A stretch of 64,000 nt of DNA from Didemnitutus sp041906465. GTDB taxonomy: Bacteria; Verrucomicrobiota; Verrucomicrobiia; Opitutales; Opitutaceae. The stretch lies in assembly GCA_041906465.1 (NCBI GenBank), contig JAYRJE010000003.1, positions 434,001 through 498,000 on the forward strand, in the 5' to 3' direction. The position numbers were made by a program, and so were the translations under genes. Positions 8,222-15,925 of the stretch are shown here, one piece after another; position 1 is the stretch's first letter, and every line of letters starts with the position of its first letter. Below the pieces are notes generated by a model. It worked only from the letters and a program-made list of their open reading frames with translations, had not been told where the DNA came from and made no database searches.

Positions 8222-8275
8222 ATCACGACTGCATGGCCGCGCCCGGTGTGGGGCCGGGCCGGCCCCAGTCGTGAT
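8222..8275. repeat. long inverted repeat (hairpin) between flgF and flgG
   Basis: Outer arms ATCACGACTG (8222-8231) and CAGTCGTGAT (8266-8275) are perfectly complementary. The interior (GGCCGCGCCCGG against CCGGGCCGGCC) can extend the stem. No T-run follows, so it is not a classical terminator. It could be an mRNA-stabilising hairpin, an attenuator or a small palindromic element. Confidence 0.6.
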
Positions 8276-8302
8276 GCGGATGGATTTCCAACCCCGCCGC
8301 GC

Positions 8303-9082
8303 ATGAACCTCTCGCTCTACTCCGCCGCCACCGGCATGGAGGCTCAGCAGCTGAACCTCAACACGATCGCGAACAACCTCGCGAACGTGAACACGCCCGG
8401 CTTCAAGCGCAGCAAAATCGAGTTCCAGGACCTGCTCTACCAGAAGCCGCGCGCGTCCGGCTCCGACTCCGGCGGCGGCAACCTCGTCCCCACCGGCATC
8501 GAAGTCGGCAACGGCTCCCGCGTCGCCGCGACCTCCAAGGTTTTCACCCAAGGCCAGCTCACCAACACCGGCGAGAAGCTCGACATCGCGATCCAAGGCG
8601 AAGGCTTTTTCGAAGTGCAACGCCCCGACGGCACGATCGGCTACACGCGCGACGGCTCGTTCAAGCTCAACGCGCAGGGGCAGGTCGTCACCGTCGACGG
8701 CATGCCGATCCTCAGCGGCATGCAGACGATCCCGGCCGGGTCCAACGTCTCGATCTCCGAAGACGGCCAGGTCACCGTCCAAAGCTCCTCCGGCACCACG
8801 AATTTCCGCCTCACGCTCACGCGCTTCGCCAATCCCGCCGGCCTCCGCTCGATGGGCGGCAATCTCTACGAGGAGACCGGCGCCTCCGGCACACCCGAAA
8901 CGGGCAACCCCGGCGAGAACGGCTTCGGCCGCACGATCCAAGGCTACATCGAGGCCTCCAACGTCAACATCGTTGAGGAAATGGTCGCGCTCATCGTCGC
9001 CCAGCGCGCCTACGAGATTAATTCCAAATCCGTGCAGTCGTCCGACGAGATGCTGCAAAACGTCGCCAACATGAAGCGCTGA
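8303..9082 (+). CDS. flgG: flagellar distal rod protein FlgG
   Basis: 259 residues. The N-terminus (SLYSAATGMEAQQLNLNTIA, NNLANVNTPGFKRSKIEFQD then LLYQ) is nearly the textbook FlgG signature. The centre has KLDIAIQGEGFFEVQRPDG and YTRDGSFKLNAQGQVVTVDG. The C-terminus (GYIEASNVNIVEEMVALIVA, QRAYEINSKSVQSSDEML) is the paired rod helix. FlgG builds the distal rod that passes through the P and L rings made by flgI and flgH downstream. The ATG at 8303 starts the conserved helix; an upstream in-frame start would add 19 unconserved residues. Confidence 0.96.
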   Translation: MNLSLYSAATGMEAQQLNLNTIANNLANVNTPGFKRSKIEFQDLLYQKPRASGSDSGGGNLVPTGIEVGNGSRVAATSKVFTQGQLTNTGEKLDIAIQGEGFFEVQRPDGTIGYTRDGSFKLNAQGQVVTVDGMPILSGMQTIPAGSNVSISEDGQVTVQSSSGTTNFRLTLTRFANPAGLRSMGGNLYEETGASGTPETGNPGENGFGRTIQGYIEASNVNIVEEMVALIVAQRAYEINSKSVQSSDEMLQNVANMKR

Positions 9083-9087
9083 TCGCC

Positions 9088-9816
9088 ATGCGTCACCTCG
9101 CTCTCAGTTTCGCGCTCCTCTTCGCTCCGGCCGTCCTCGTGCGCGCGGAAGCGCCGGCGAACCTCGCCGCCGACGCCGCCGTGGCGCTGCCGTTCACGCA
9201 GGAAAATTTCGTGCAGACGCTCACGCGCGAACTCAGCGCTCACTTCAATCTCGAAGGCGACCTGCAGCTCGAGTTTCTCCGTCCGTGGTCGTCGCCCGAG
9301 CGCGTCGCCCGCGACTGGCAGGTCCAGGTCACCGAGTATCCCTCCGTCGCCGCCTCGTCGATGCTCCTGCGCTGCCGCATCGTCGCCGATGGCCAGTCGC
9401 TCGGCGAGACGACGCTCACGCTCCGCGCCGCGCTTTGGCGCGACGCCTGGGTCGCCCGCCAGCCGCTCGTGAACAACACGCCGTTCGATGCCGCCCAGCT
9501 TGAGACCCGCCGTGTCGATCTGCTCCGCGAGCGCGATGCGCTGCCCGCCGCCGTCGGCGATCGCTCCTTCAATTTCGTTCGCGGCGTCCAAGCCGGCCGC
9601 CTCCTCACCTGGCGCGATATCGCCCGCCGCCCGCTCGTCAAAAAAGGCGAGATGGTCGAAGTCTCCGCCGCCGATGGCCAGCTCGTCCTCACGATGAAGG
9701 CCCTCGCGATGCAGAACGGCGCGCACGGCGAAGTCGTGACCGTCCGCAATCTCGATTCGAAGAAAGATTTCTCCGCGTTTGTCGTCGATGAAAACCGCGT
9801 CCAAGTCCGCTTCTAA
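9088..9816 (+). CDS. flgA: P-ring assembly chaperone FlgA
   Basis: 242 residues with a signal peptide (MRHLALSFALLFAPAVLVRA). The C-terminal half is an SAF/ChapFlgA domain (VNNTPFDAAQLETRRVDLLR, GVQAGRLLTWRDIARRPLVK, KGEMVEVSAADGQLVLTMKA). FlgA is a periplasmic chaperone needed for FlgI polymerisation into the P ring. It sits 5 bases after flgG and its end overlaps flgH by 29 bases. Position between flgG and flgH-flgI supports the assignment. Confidence 0.9.
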   Translation: MRHLALSFALLFAPAVLVRAEAPANLAADAAVALPFTQENFVQTLTRELSAHFNLEGDLQLEFLRPWSSPERVARDWQVQVTEYPSVAASSMLLRCRIVADGQSLGETTLTLRAALWRDAWVARQPLVNNTPFDAAQLETRRVDLLRERDALPAAVGDRSFNFVRGVQAGRLLTWRDIARRPLVKKGEMVEVSAADGQLVLTMKALAMQNGAHGEVVTVRNLDSKKDFSAFVVDENRVQVRF

Positions 9817-10429
9817 GGCTCGCGCCGCCGCCCTGATCGCGCTCCTCGCGCTCGGCCTCGCCGAGGCGGGCGCGGCTTCGCTCTGGAGCAGCGACGCCGG
9901 CCCGCGCGGCATGTTCGCCGATCGCAAGGCCGGACGCTCGGGCGACATCCTCACGATCGTCGTGATCGAGAGCGTCGCCGCCACGAACACGCAGAGCAAA
10001 TCCTCCACCCGCAAGTCCACCGTCGAGGACGCCGTCACGCAGTTCATGTTCTCCGTCGCCGCCAGCAAGCTCGGCACGCACAACGGCGAACTCCCCGCGA
10101 CCAACATCAACGGCAAGGGCGATTACTCCGGCGGCGGCCAGACGGTGAACAACCAGTCGCTCAGCAGCCGCGCCGCCGTGCTCGTCACCGACGTCATGCC
10201 CAACGGCAACCTCGTGATCGAGGGCGTGCGCGTCGTCACCTTCTCGGGTGAGACGCAATACGTCGTCCTCCACGGCCTCGTGCGCCCCGACGACATCGCG
10301 GCCGACAACACCATTCTCTCCTCCAACATCGCCGATGCCCGCGTCGAGTTCGTCGCCGAAGGCACGCTCACGGACGCGCAGAAGCGCGGCTGGCTCTCGA
10401 AACTCTACGAAAAACTCCGCCCGTTCTGA
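9788..10429 (+). CDS. flgH: flagellar L-ring protein FlgH
   Basis: 213 residues. FlgH forms the outer-membrane L ring. The sequence has the family core: SLWSSDAGPRGMFADRKAGR, SGDILTIVVIESVAATNTQS, DYSGGGQTVNNQSLSSRAAV, then the C-terminal VVLHGLVRPDDIAADNTILS and SSNIADARVEFV. The signal peptide (ALIALLALGLAEAGAA) is not followed by a lipobox Cys, unlike E. coli FlgH, a lipoprotein. The ATG at 9788 lies inside flgA; a TTG at 9779 is also possible. Confidence 0.94.
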   Translation: MKTASKSASKARAAALIALLALGLAEAGAASLWSSDAGPRGMFADRKAGRSGDILTIVVIESVAATNTQSKSSTRKSTVEDAVTQFMFSVAASKLGTHNGELPATNINGKGDYSGGGQTVNNQSLSSRAAVLVTDVMPNGNLVIEGVRVVTFSGETQYVVLHGLVRPDDIAADNTILSSNIADARVEFVAEGTLTDAQKRGWLSKLYEKLRPF

Positions 10430-10469
10430 CGCGATGTAACTGGAAATTTCGGTCCACCGAGGATCACGG

Positions 10470-11600
10470 ATGAACACAGCACGACGCACCTTCTCTCTTC
10501 TCTTCCGCCGCGCGGCCGCCTGCGCCCTGGCGGTTTTCGTCGTCGCGTCCGCTTCCCGCGCCGCGCGCGTGAAGGACCTCACGCTCGTCGAAGGCGGCCG
10601 GGACAACCAGCTCGTCGGCTACGGCCTCGTCGTCGGTCTCGCGGGCGATGGCGACTCGAATGCTCTCTCCACGCTCCGGGCGGTCTCCAACACGCTCCAG
10701 CGCTACGGCATCTCTATCGCCGCCACCGACATCAAGTCGAAGAACGTTGCCGCCGTCATGATCACGGCGGACATCGCCGCGTTCATGAAGCCCGGCGCGC
10801 GCATCGATGTGACCGTCGCCTCGATGGGCGATGCCAAGACTCTCCAAGGCGGCGTGCTCCTCCAGACACCGATGATCGGTGCCGACGGTCGCGTCTACGC
10901 CGTCGCGCAAGGCCCGGTCGCCATCGGCGGCTTCTTCGGTGGCGCCGGCGGCGCGGGCGGTGCCACGGTGCAGAAGAATCACCCGACGGTCGGCACGATT
11001 TCCAACGGCGCCATCGTCGAACGCGAGATCCCCGCGCAATTCGTGCAGGACCAGAAGCTGCGCCTCCTGCTGCACAATCCCGATTTCACCTCCGCCGCGC
11101 GCATGGCCGATGCCATCAACACCCGCTGGCCCGAGTCGCGCGCCATGGCCACCGACGCCGCCACCGTGCAGGTCGGCGTTCCCGCCGAGTATCGCAGTCG
11201 CGATGTCGCGTTCCTCGCCGATCTCGGCACCGTTGAAGTCCAGCCCGACACGATGGCGCGCATCGTCATCAACGAGCGCACCGGCACCATCGTCGCCACA
11301 TCCACCGTGCGCATCTCGCACGTCGCGATCGCGCACGGCGCGCTCACGATCACCGTCACGAACAACCAGGGCGTCTCGCAACCCGGCGCGTTCAGCGGCG
11401 GCACGACGCAGGGCGTGCAAAGCACGCAGACGAACGTCAACGAGACCAAGGGCGGCTTCACCGTCCTCAACGAGCCGCCGACCGTCGAGCGCCTCGCCGC
11501 CGCGCTGAATTCGCTCGGCGTCTCCACGCGCGACATGATGGCCATTTTCCAATCGCTCAAACGCTCCGGCGCCCTCCAGGCCGAACTCGTCATCAACTGA
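10470..11600 (+). CDS. flgI: flagellar P-ring protein FlgI
   Basis: 376 residues, the usual FlgI length. After a signal peptide (about 1-31, with AACALAVFVVASASRAA) come the family stretches VKDLTLVEGGRDNQLVGYGL, VVGLAGDGDSN, NVAAVMITADIAAFMKPGAR, and near the C-terminus VNETKGGFTVLNEPPTVERL. FlgI polymerises into the peptidoglycan-layer P ring with FlgA help. It lies about 40 bases after flgH and 3 bases before flgJ. Confidence 0.96.
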   Translation: MNTARRTFSLLFRRAAACALAVFVVASASRAARVKDLTLVEGGRDNQLVGYGLVVGLAGDGDSNALSTLRAVSNTLQRYGISIAATDIKSKNVAAVMITADIAAFMKPGARIDVTVASMGDAKTLQGGVLLQTPMIGADGRVYAVAQGPVAIGGFFGGAGGAGGATVQKNHPTVGTISNGAIVEREIPAQFVQDQKLRLLLHNPDFTSAARMADAINTRWPESRAMATDAATVQVGVPAEYRSRDVAFLADLGTVEVQPDTMARIVINERTGTIVATSTVRISHVAIAHGALTITVTNNQGVSQPGAFSGGTTQGVQSTQTNVNETKGGFTVLNEPPTVERLAAALNSLGVSTRDMMAIFQSLKRSGALQAELVIN

Positions 11601-11603
11601 GCC

Positions 11604-11942
11604 ATGAACGTTGCCGCCGTTTCCTCCCAACCCTCCGCCGCTCAGGTCGCCAGCCTGATGTCGAACCCGAGCAAGATGCAGAACCTGCCGCAGAGCGAGC
11701 AGGTGAAGGCCGTCGCGGGCCAGTTCGAGGCGATCCTGCTCCGCCAGTTCCTCCAGGAAAGCGTCGGCAGCATCATGGGCGGCAAGGACGGCGGCCCGTC
11801 CGGCAGCGTCTACGGTTACCTGCTCACCGACGTCCTCTCCAACCAACTCTCGTCCGCCGGCGGCCTCGGTCTCGGCCGCGTGCTCGAGCAACAACTCACT
11901 CCCCGCACCTCGGCCGCCTTCGCGTCCGACTCCGCCTCCTGA
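11604..11942 (+). CDS. flgJ: FlgJ-type rod-binding protein, rod domain only
   Basis: 112 residues. It matches the N-terminal rod-binding domain of FlgJ: KAVAGQFEAILLRQFLQESV, GSVYGYLLTDVLSNQLSSAG, GLGLGRVLEQQL. The muramidase domain of E. coli FlgJ is absent, as in many other phyla, so cell-wall drilling must be done by another enzyme. FlgJ acts as a rod cap or scaffold. It follows flgI by 3 bases and precedes flgN by 2. Confidence 0.85.
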   Translation: MNVAAVSSQPSAAQVASLMSNPSKMQNLPQSEQVKAVAGQFEAILLRQFLQESVGSIMGGKDGGPSGSVYGYLLTDVLSNQLSSAGGLGLGRVLEQQLTPRTSAAFASDSAS

Positions 11943-11944
11943 AC

Positions 11945-12442
11945 ATGAATTCCGAGTGGAAAATCGTCGCGGATGCCCTCCGCCAGGAAATCGCCGACTA
12001 CGGCGGTCTCCTCCATCTGTTCGAAGAACAGCAACGCTACCTCTTCGCGCGCAACCCGGACGCCGTCCTCCGCCTCAGTGGCGAGATCGAGACGCAGGTC
12101 CGCAATCTCCACGAGTCCCGCCGCAACCGCGAGGCGATCGTGGCCGCGTTCGCCATCGAGCACAACGAGCTGCCCACGGTCACGCTGCGTTCGTTGCTCG
12201 CTCATTTCACGACCGACGTCCGCCCGCTGCTCGAGGCGCTGATCTCCGAGATCAACGTGCTCATTCACCGCGTGCGCCGCACCTCGCGCCACAACCACTC
12301 GCTGCTCGCCCGCACCGTCGAGGCGCAGCAGGAGCTGCTCCGCCAGCTCCGCCCCGACGCCTTCACGCAAACCTACGCACCCACGGGCCGCGTGATGCTC
12401 AGCGGCGCCCGCCCCGAGCCCGCCTTCAAGGTCGCCGGCTGA
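11945..12442 (+). CDS. flgN: FlgN-like export chaperone
   Basis: 165 residues, mostly helical. The N-terminal helix (WKIVADALRQEIADYGGLLH, LFEEQQRYLFARNPDAVL) and the second long helix (INVLIHRVRRTSRHNHSLLA) fit FlgN, the chaperone that keeps the hook-filament junction proteins FlgK and FlgL export-competent. Location just before flgK is the usual place. Sequence identity in this family is low, so context counts heavily. Confidence 0.75.
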   Translation: MNSEWKIVADALRQEIADYGGLLHLFEEQQRYLFARNPDAVLRLSGEIETQVRNLHESRRNREAIVAAFAIEHNELPTVTLRSLLAHFTTDVRPLLEALISEINVLIHRVRRTSRHNHSLLARTVEAQQELLRQLRPDAFTQTYAPTGRVMLSGARPEPAFKVAG

Positions 12443-12453
12443 CGCTTGTTTTC

Positions 12454-12570
12454 GATTTTGGATTCTCGATTTTCGATTTTCCGAACCAGCAACCAAAACC
12501 AACCACAACTCTCGATTTCCACTCCGGCCGCGTAGCCCTTCGGCCAATCGAAAATCGAGAATCCAAAATC
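12454..12570. repeat. inverted repeat with GATTTTGGATTCTCGATTTT arms (family A)
   Basis: A 25-base arm at 12454-12478 is perfectly complementary to 12546-12570, around a 67-base loop. The right arm ends 8 bases before the flgK start, so it occupies the ribosome-binding region. Related A/T-rich words occur at 25829-26011 and 58998-59052. Confidence 0.8.
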
Positions 12571-12578
12571 CCAAATTC

Positions 12579-13994
12579 ATGTCCGGCCTCTTCAACACCC
12601 TCGGTTCCTCGGTCAAGGCGCTCAACGCGCACAGCCGTGCCATCGAGACTGCCGGCAAGAATCTCGCGAACGTCAACAACACCGCCTACGCCCGCCAGCG
12701 CGTCATCTACGGCGATCGCGGCACGGTCATCACCGCTGAAGGCGCGAAGAGCCTCGGCCTCGAAGCGCTCGCGGTGCAGCAGCTCCGCGACTCGCTGCTC
12801 GACCGCCAGGTGATGCGCGAGACCGCCCTCAAGGCCTCGTTCGAAGCCGAACAGGACATTCTCGGTCGCGCGCAGGCTGGCCTCGGCCAGAGCATCGACC
12901 GCTCCGCCTCGGCCACCGCCACCAGCTCCAACGCCTCGACCGGCGGCCTCGCGGCGGCCATCGACGATTTTTTCAACGCCTTCCAAAGCTTTGCCGCCCG
13001 CCCGACCGACATCGGCGAGCGCCAGACCCTGCTGCAAAAGGCCGCAATCCTCACGGACCGCTTCCAGCAGACCGACGCGCGCCTCGCCCAGGTGCAGGCC
13101 GACGTCGACACCTCCATCGCGACCGACGTCGACGATGTGAACCGCCTGCTCACGACCATCGCCGACCTCAACGCCCAGATCGGCCGCATCGAAGTCGGCG
13201 CGCCCGGCACGGCGATCGACCTGCGCGACCAGCGCCAGGCCAAGCTCGAAGAACTCGCCGCCAAGCTGCCCATCGAAGCGCGCAACTCGACCGATGGCCA
13301 GATCCAGGTCGTGATGAAGGACGCCAGCAACGCCGACGTCATCCTCGTCGACAAGGCCGCGGTGCTCGGCCCCATCGCCTTCAACGGCACCGACATCACC
13401 GGTGGTGCGTCCGCGACGACCCTCGTTTTCTCCTCCGGCAAAATTTACGGCCAGCTCAGCGCCCGCGACGGCGCCGTGCAGGAACTCCGCGACAGCCTCG
13501 ACGCGCTCGCGCAGCAGTTCGTCACCTCGGTCAACGCGGCCTACAACCCGACGTCGATCGCGGGCGGCAATTTCTTCAACGCCGCCGGCACGACCGCCGC
13601 CACGATCTCCGTGCAGGCCGGTCTCACCGCCACGACGCTGCGCGCCGGCAGTGGCGCCGCCGGCGACAACTCCATCGCCCTCGACGTCGCGGCGATCGCC
13701 AGCCAGAGCTTCTCGACCGGCAGCGGCGACGCCATCGACGGCACGATGAGCCAGTTCTTCTCTCGCTCCGTCTCGAATCTCGGCCAGGCGCTCGCCAGCG
13801 CGAACTCCCGCGTCGAGGACCAGACCAACATCGCCAACCTCGTGAAATCGCAGCGCGACAGCGTGAGCGGCGTGTCCCTCGACGAGGAGATGGCCGACCT
13901 CGTGCGCTTCCAACGCGCGTTCCAAGCCTCTTCGCGCGTCTTCTCCGTCGTCGACGAGTTGCTCGACACCGTCGTCAACCGTCTCGGGCGTTAA
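12579..13994 (+). CDS. flgK: flagellar hook-associated protein FlgK (HAP1)
   Basis: 471 residues, a short to normal FlgK. N-terminal SGLFNTLGSSVKALNAHSRA and NLANVNNTAYARQRVIYGD are the D0 signature. The middle has GERQTLLQKAAILTDRFQQT and RDQRQAKLEELAAKLPIEAR. The C-terminus SGVSLDEEMADLVRFQRAFQ, ASSRVFSVVDELLDTVVNRL is the paired D0 helix. It joins hook to filament together with FlgL, two short steps downstream. The start is an ATG without a visible Shine-Dalgarno, directly behind an inverted repeat. Confidence 0.95.
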   Translation: MSGLFNTLGSSVKALNAHSRAIETAGKNLANVNNTAYARQRVIYGDRGTVITAEGAKSLGLEALAVQQLRDSLLDRQVMRETALKASFEAEQDILGRAQAGLGQSIDRSASATATSSNASTGGLAAAIDDFFNAFQSFAARPTDIGERQTLLQKAAILTDRFQQTDARLAQVQADVDTSIATDVDDVNRLLTTIADLNAQIGRIEVGAPGTAIDLRDQRQAKLEELAAKLPIEARNSTDGQIQVVMKDASNADVILVDKAAVLGPIAFNGTDITGGASATTLVFSSGKIYGQLSARDGAVQELRDSLDALAQQFVTSVNAAYNPTSIAGGNFFNAAGTTAATISVQAGLTATTLRAGSGAAGDNSIALDVAAIASQSFSTGSGDAIDGTMSQFFSRSVSNLGQALASANSRVEDQTNIANLVKSQRDSVSGVSLDEEMADLVRFQRAFQASSRVFSVVDELLDTVVNRLGR

Positions 13995-14089
13995 CAAATG
14001 AGCCGTAAAAATACCAATTTCGCTTGGGTTGCCGGAGTCCCGGTGAGTGGGTGGAGCGTTTCCCGCTCAACCTTCGCCGCGCTTCTCCC

Positions 14090-14173
14090 ATGCCCGTCAC
14101 GCTCTTCCGCCCCTTCTCTTTCCTCGACCTGATGTTCGACTGGCCCGCCGTTCCCATCGATCTCGACTTCTAG
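14090..14173 (+). CDS. 27-codon ORF directly upstream of flgL
   Basis: ATG at 14090 opens a short reading frame, MPVTLFRPFSFLDLMFDWPA then VPIDLDF, whose TAG ends 2 bases before the flgL ATG. Nothing known is recognised. The close stop-start spacing would suit a leader peptide coupled to flgL, but an ORF of this size occurs easily by chance in such GC-rich DNA. Confidence 0.25.
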   Translation: MPVTLFRPFSFLDLMFDWPAVPIDLDF

Positions 14174-14175
14174 CC

Positions 14176-15072
14176 ATGCGTATCGCCTCCAGCACCGTCT
14201 CCGACAACATCGTCCGCCAGATCCAAAACCTCGGATCGCAGCAGGCGCGGTTGCAGTCGACGGTGGCGAGCGGGCAGCGCATCACCAATCCGGAGGACGA
14301 TCCGGCCGCGGTCAGCCGCGTGATCAATCTCGAGAGCGAACGCCGCTCCATCGAACAGTTCCAGCGCAACGCCGATCGCGCGCTCGAAATCAGCCAGGCG
14401 TCTTTCTCCGGCCTCCAGCAGATCAAAAAGCTCTCCGATCGCGCGACCGAGATCGGCACGCTCGGTGCCGGTGCGATGTCACCGGATGCGCTCAACGCTT
14501 ACGCGGCGGAAATCGACCAGCTCATCGAGCAAGCCGTCCAGCTCGGCAACACGCGGTTCCGTAACGACTACATCTTCGCCGGCACGGCCGTCGACGCGCC
14601 GCCGTTCACCGCCACGCGCAACGCGAGCGGCGAGGTGTCCGCGGTCACCTACAACGGCAACACCGCGCAATCCGCGATCGCACTCTCCGAGTCGTCCAGC
14701 ATCGCCCCCGGCAGCACCGGCGCGACCAACACCGGCATTGGCGACTTCGTCAATCACCTCGTCTCGCTGCGCGATGCCTTGCGCGCCGGCAACACGGCGA
14801 CCATCCAATCCACGCAGGCCAATCTCCTCGCCAGCGAGGACGTGCTCGTTGACTCGTTGTCCGAACACGGCGCCGTGCAAATGCGCATCGAGGTCAATCA
14901 GACGCAGCAGAAAGAGCGCGCCGAGAATCTCGAAAAACTCGTTTCCGCCGAAGCCGACGGCGATCTGCCGTCCGCCATCGTGAAGCTCAACCAGACGCAG
15001 GTGGCGTATCAGGCCGCGCTCCAGTCCGCGTCGAACATCATGCGCCTCTCACTCCTCGATTATCTCAAGTAA
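14176..15072 (+). CDS. flgL: flagellar hook-associated protein FlgL (HAP3)
   Basis: 298 residues of the flagellin-like FlgL family. The N-terminus (MRIASSTVSDNIVRQIQNLG, QQARLQSTVASGQRITNPED then DPAAVSRV) and C-terminus (LSEHGAVQMRIEVNQTQQKE, LNQTQVAYQAALQSASNIMR) form the D0/D1 coiled coil. The ATG at 14176 begins the conserved helix; a longer in-frame extension to 14047 is not conserved-looking. FlgL is the second junction protein, after FlgK. Confidence 0.95.
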   Translation: MRIASSTVSDNIVRQIQNLGSQQARLQSTVASGQRITNPEDDPAAVSRVINLESERRSIEQFQRNADRALEISQASFSGLQQIKKLSDRATEIGTLGAGAMSPDALNAYAAEIDQLIEQAVQLGNTRFRNDYIFAGTAVDAPPFTATRNASGEVSAVTYNGNTAQSAIALSESSSIAPGSTGATNTGIGDFVNHLVSLRDALRAGNTATIQSTQANLLASEDVLVDSLSEHGAVQMRIEVNQTQQKERAENLEKLVSAEADGDLPSAIVKLNQTQVAYQAALQSASNIMRLSLLDYLK

Positions 15073-15093
15073 ACCGCCGCCCTCCGCCTCCCC

Positions 15094-15555
15094 ATGAAAG
15101 TCATCCTCGAAACGCCTTCCGCCGAAATCGACCAGCCGGTCGCCAACCGTTTCACGTTGCCGCAGGGCATCATCGGCTTCCGCGACTACACGCAGGCCGA
15201 ACTCCTCTATCTGCCCGACCACCTGCCGTTCCTCTGGATGAAGCTCAGCAACGGCAAAGACACCGTCCACTTCGTCGTCATCGAGCCCGCCGGCCTCATC
15301 GCCGACTACACGCCCGAGGTGTTCGACGACGACGCTGCGCAGCTCGACCTCCGCGACAGCTCCGAGGCGATGGTGCTCAATGTCGTCACGCTCGAACAGC
15401 AGCGCCCGCTCGAGGCGAAGGTCAATCTCATCGGGCCCATCCTGGTGAACCGCCGCACCAAGATCGGCCGCCAGCTCGTCATTTCCAACTACTCGCGCTA
15501 CTCCGCGCATCACCCGCTCGTCGAGAGCACACCCGCCGCCGCCGCGACCGCCTGA
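15094..15555 (+). CDS. fliW: flagellar assembly factor FliW
   Basis: 153 residues. The family core is plain: FTLPQGIIGFRDYTQAELLY, WMKLSNGKDTVHFVVIEPAG then YTPEVFDDDAAQLDL, and LEAKVNLIGPILVNRRTKIG, RQLVISNYSRYSAHHPL. In Bacillus, FliW binds flagellin and also CsrA; when flagellin is secreted, freed FliW sequesters CsrA and lifts its repression of flagellin translation. The gene is followed 10 bases later by csrA and then fliC, which is exactly the expected module. Confidence 0.95.
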   Translation: MKVILETPSAEIDQPVANRFTLPQGIIGFRDYTQAELLYLPDHLPFLWMKLSNGKDTVHFVVIEPAGLIADYTPEVFDDDAAQLDLRDSSEAMVLNVVTLEQQRPLEAKVNLIGPILVNRRTKIGRQLVISNYSRYSAHHPLVESTPAAAATA

Positions 15556-15565
15556 GGAAACTCCC

Positions 15566-15907
15566 ATGCTCGTCCTCTCCCGCAAGACCAACGAGGCGAT
15601 CGTCATCGGCGACGGCATCGAGATCCGCATCAACCGGATCGACGGTGACGTCGTGAAGATCGGCATCATCGCCCCGCGCGAGGTCCCCATTTTCCGCAAG
15701 GAAGTGCAGACCGCCATCGCCGCCACGAACCAAGCCGCCGTCGTCAAGCCCACGCACGGCCCCGCCGGCGCGCCCGCGCTCCCCTCCCTTCCAAAAATCA
15801 ACCGGACCAAGGATCACGGTCCCGTTCAGTCGTCCGCCATGGATGGTGGCAAACAACCCGCCCCGACCCTCGCCGCCAAACCCGCGGTCAAGGTCAACGC
15901 GGCTTAA
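15566..15907 (+). CDS. csrA: carbon storage/flagellin translation regulator CsrA with long tail
   Basis: 113 residues. Residues 1-55 are a standard CsrA (MLVLSRKTNEAIVIGDGIEI, RINRIDGDVVKIGIIAPREV then PIFRKEV). CsrA is usually 60-75 residues; here a Pro/Ala/Lys-rich tail of about 50 residues follows. CsrA binds GGA-containing mRNA sites and blocks translation. Neighbours fliW upstream and fliC 18 bases downstream indicate a role in flagellin control. Three GGA words (15804, 15811, 15841) lie in the part of the gene encoding the tail, 83-122 bases before the fliC start, and could be targets. Confidence 0.95.
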   Translation: MLVLSRKTNEAIVIGDGIEIRINRIDGDVVKIGIIAPREVPIFRKEVQTAIAATNQAAVVKPTHGPAGAPALPSLPKINRTKDHGPVQSSAMDGGKQPAPTLAAKPAVKVNAA

Positions 15908-15925
15908 CCCAAACCACCACCCGCC

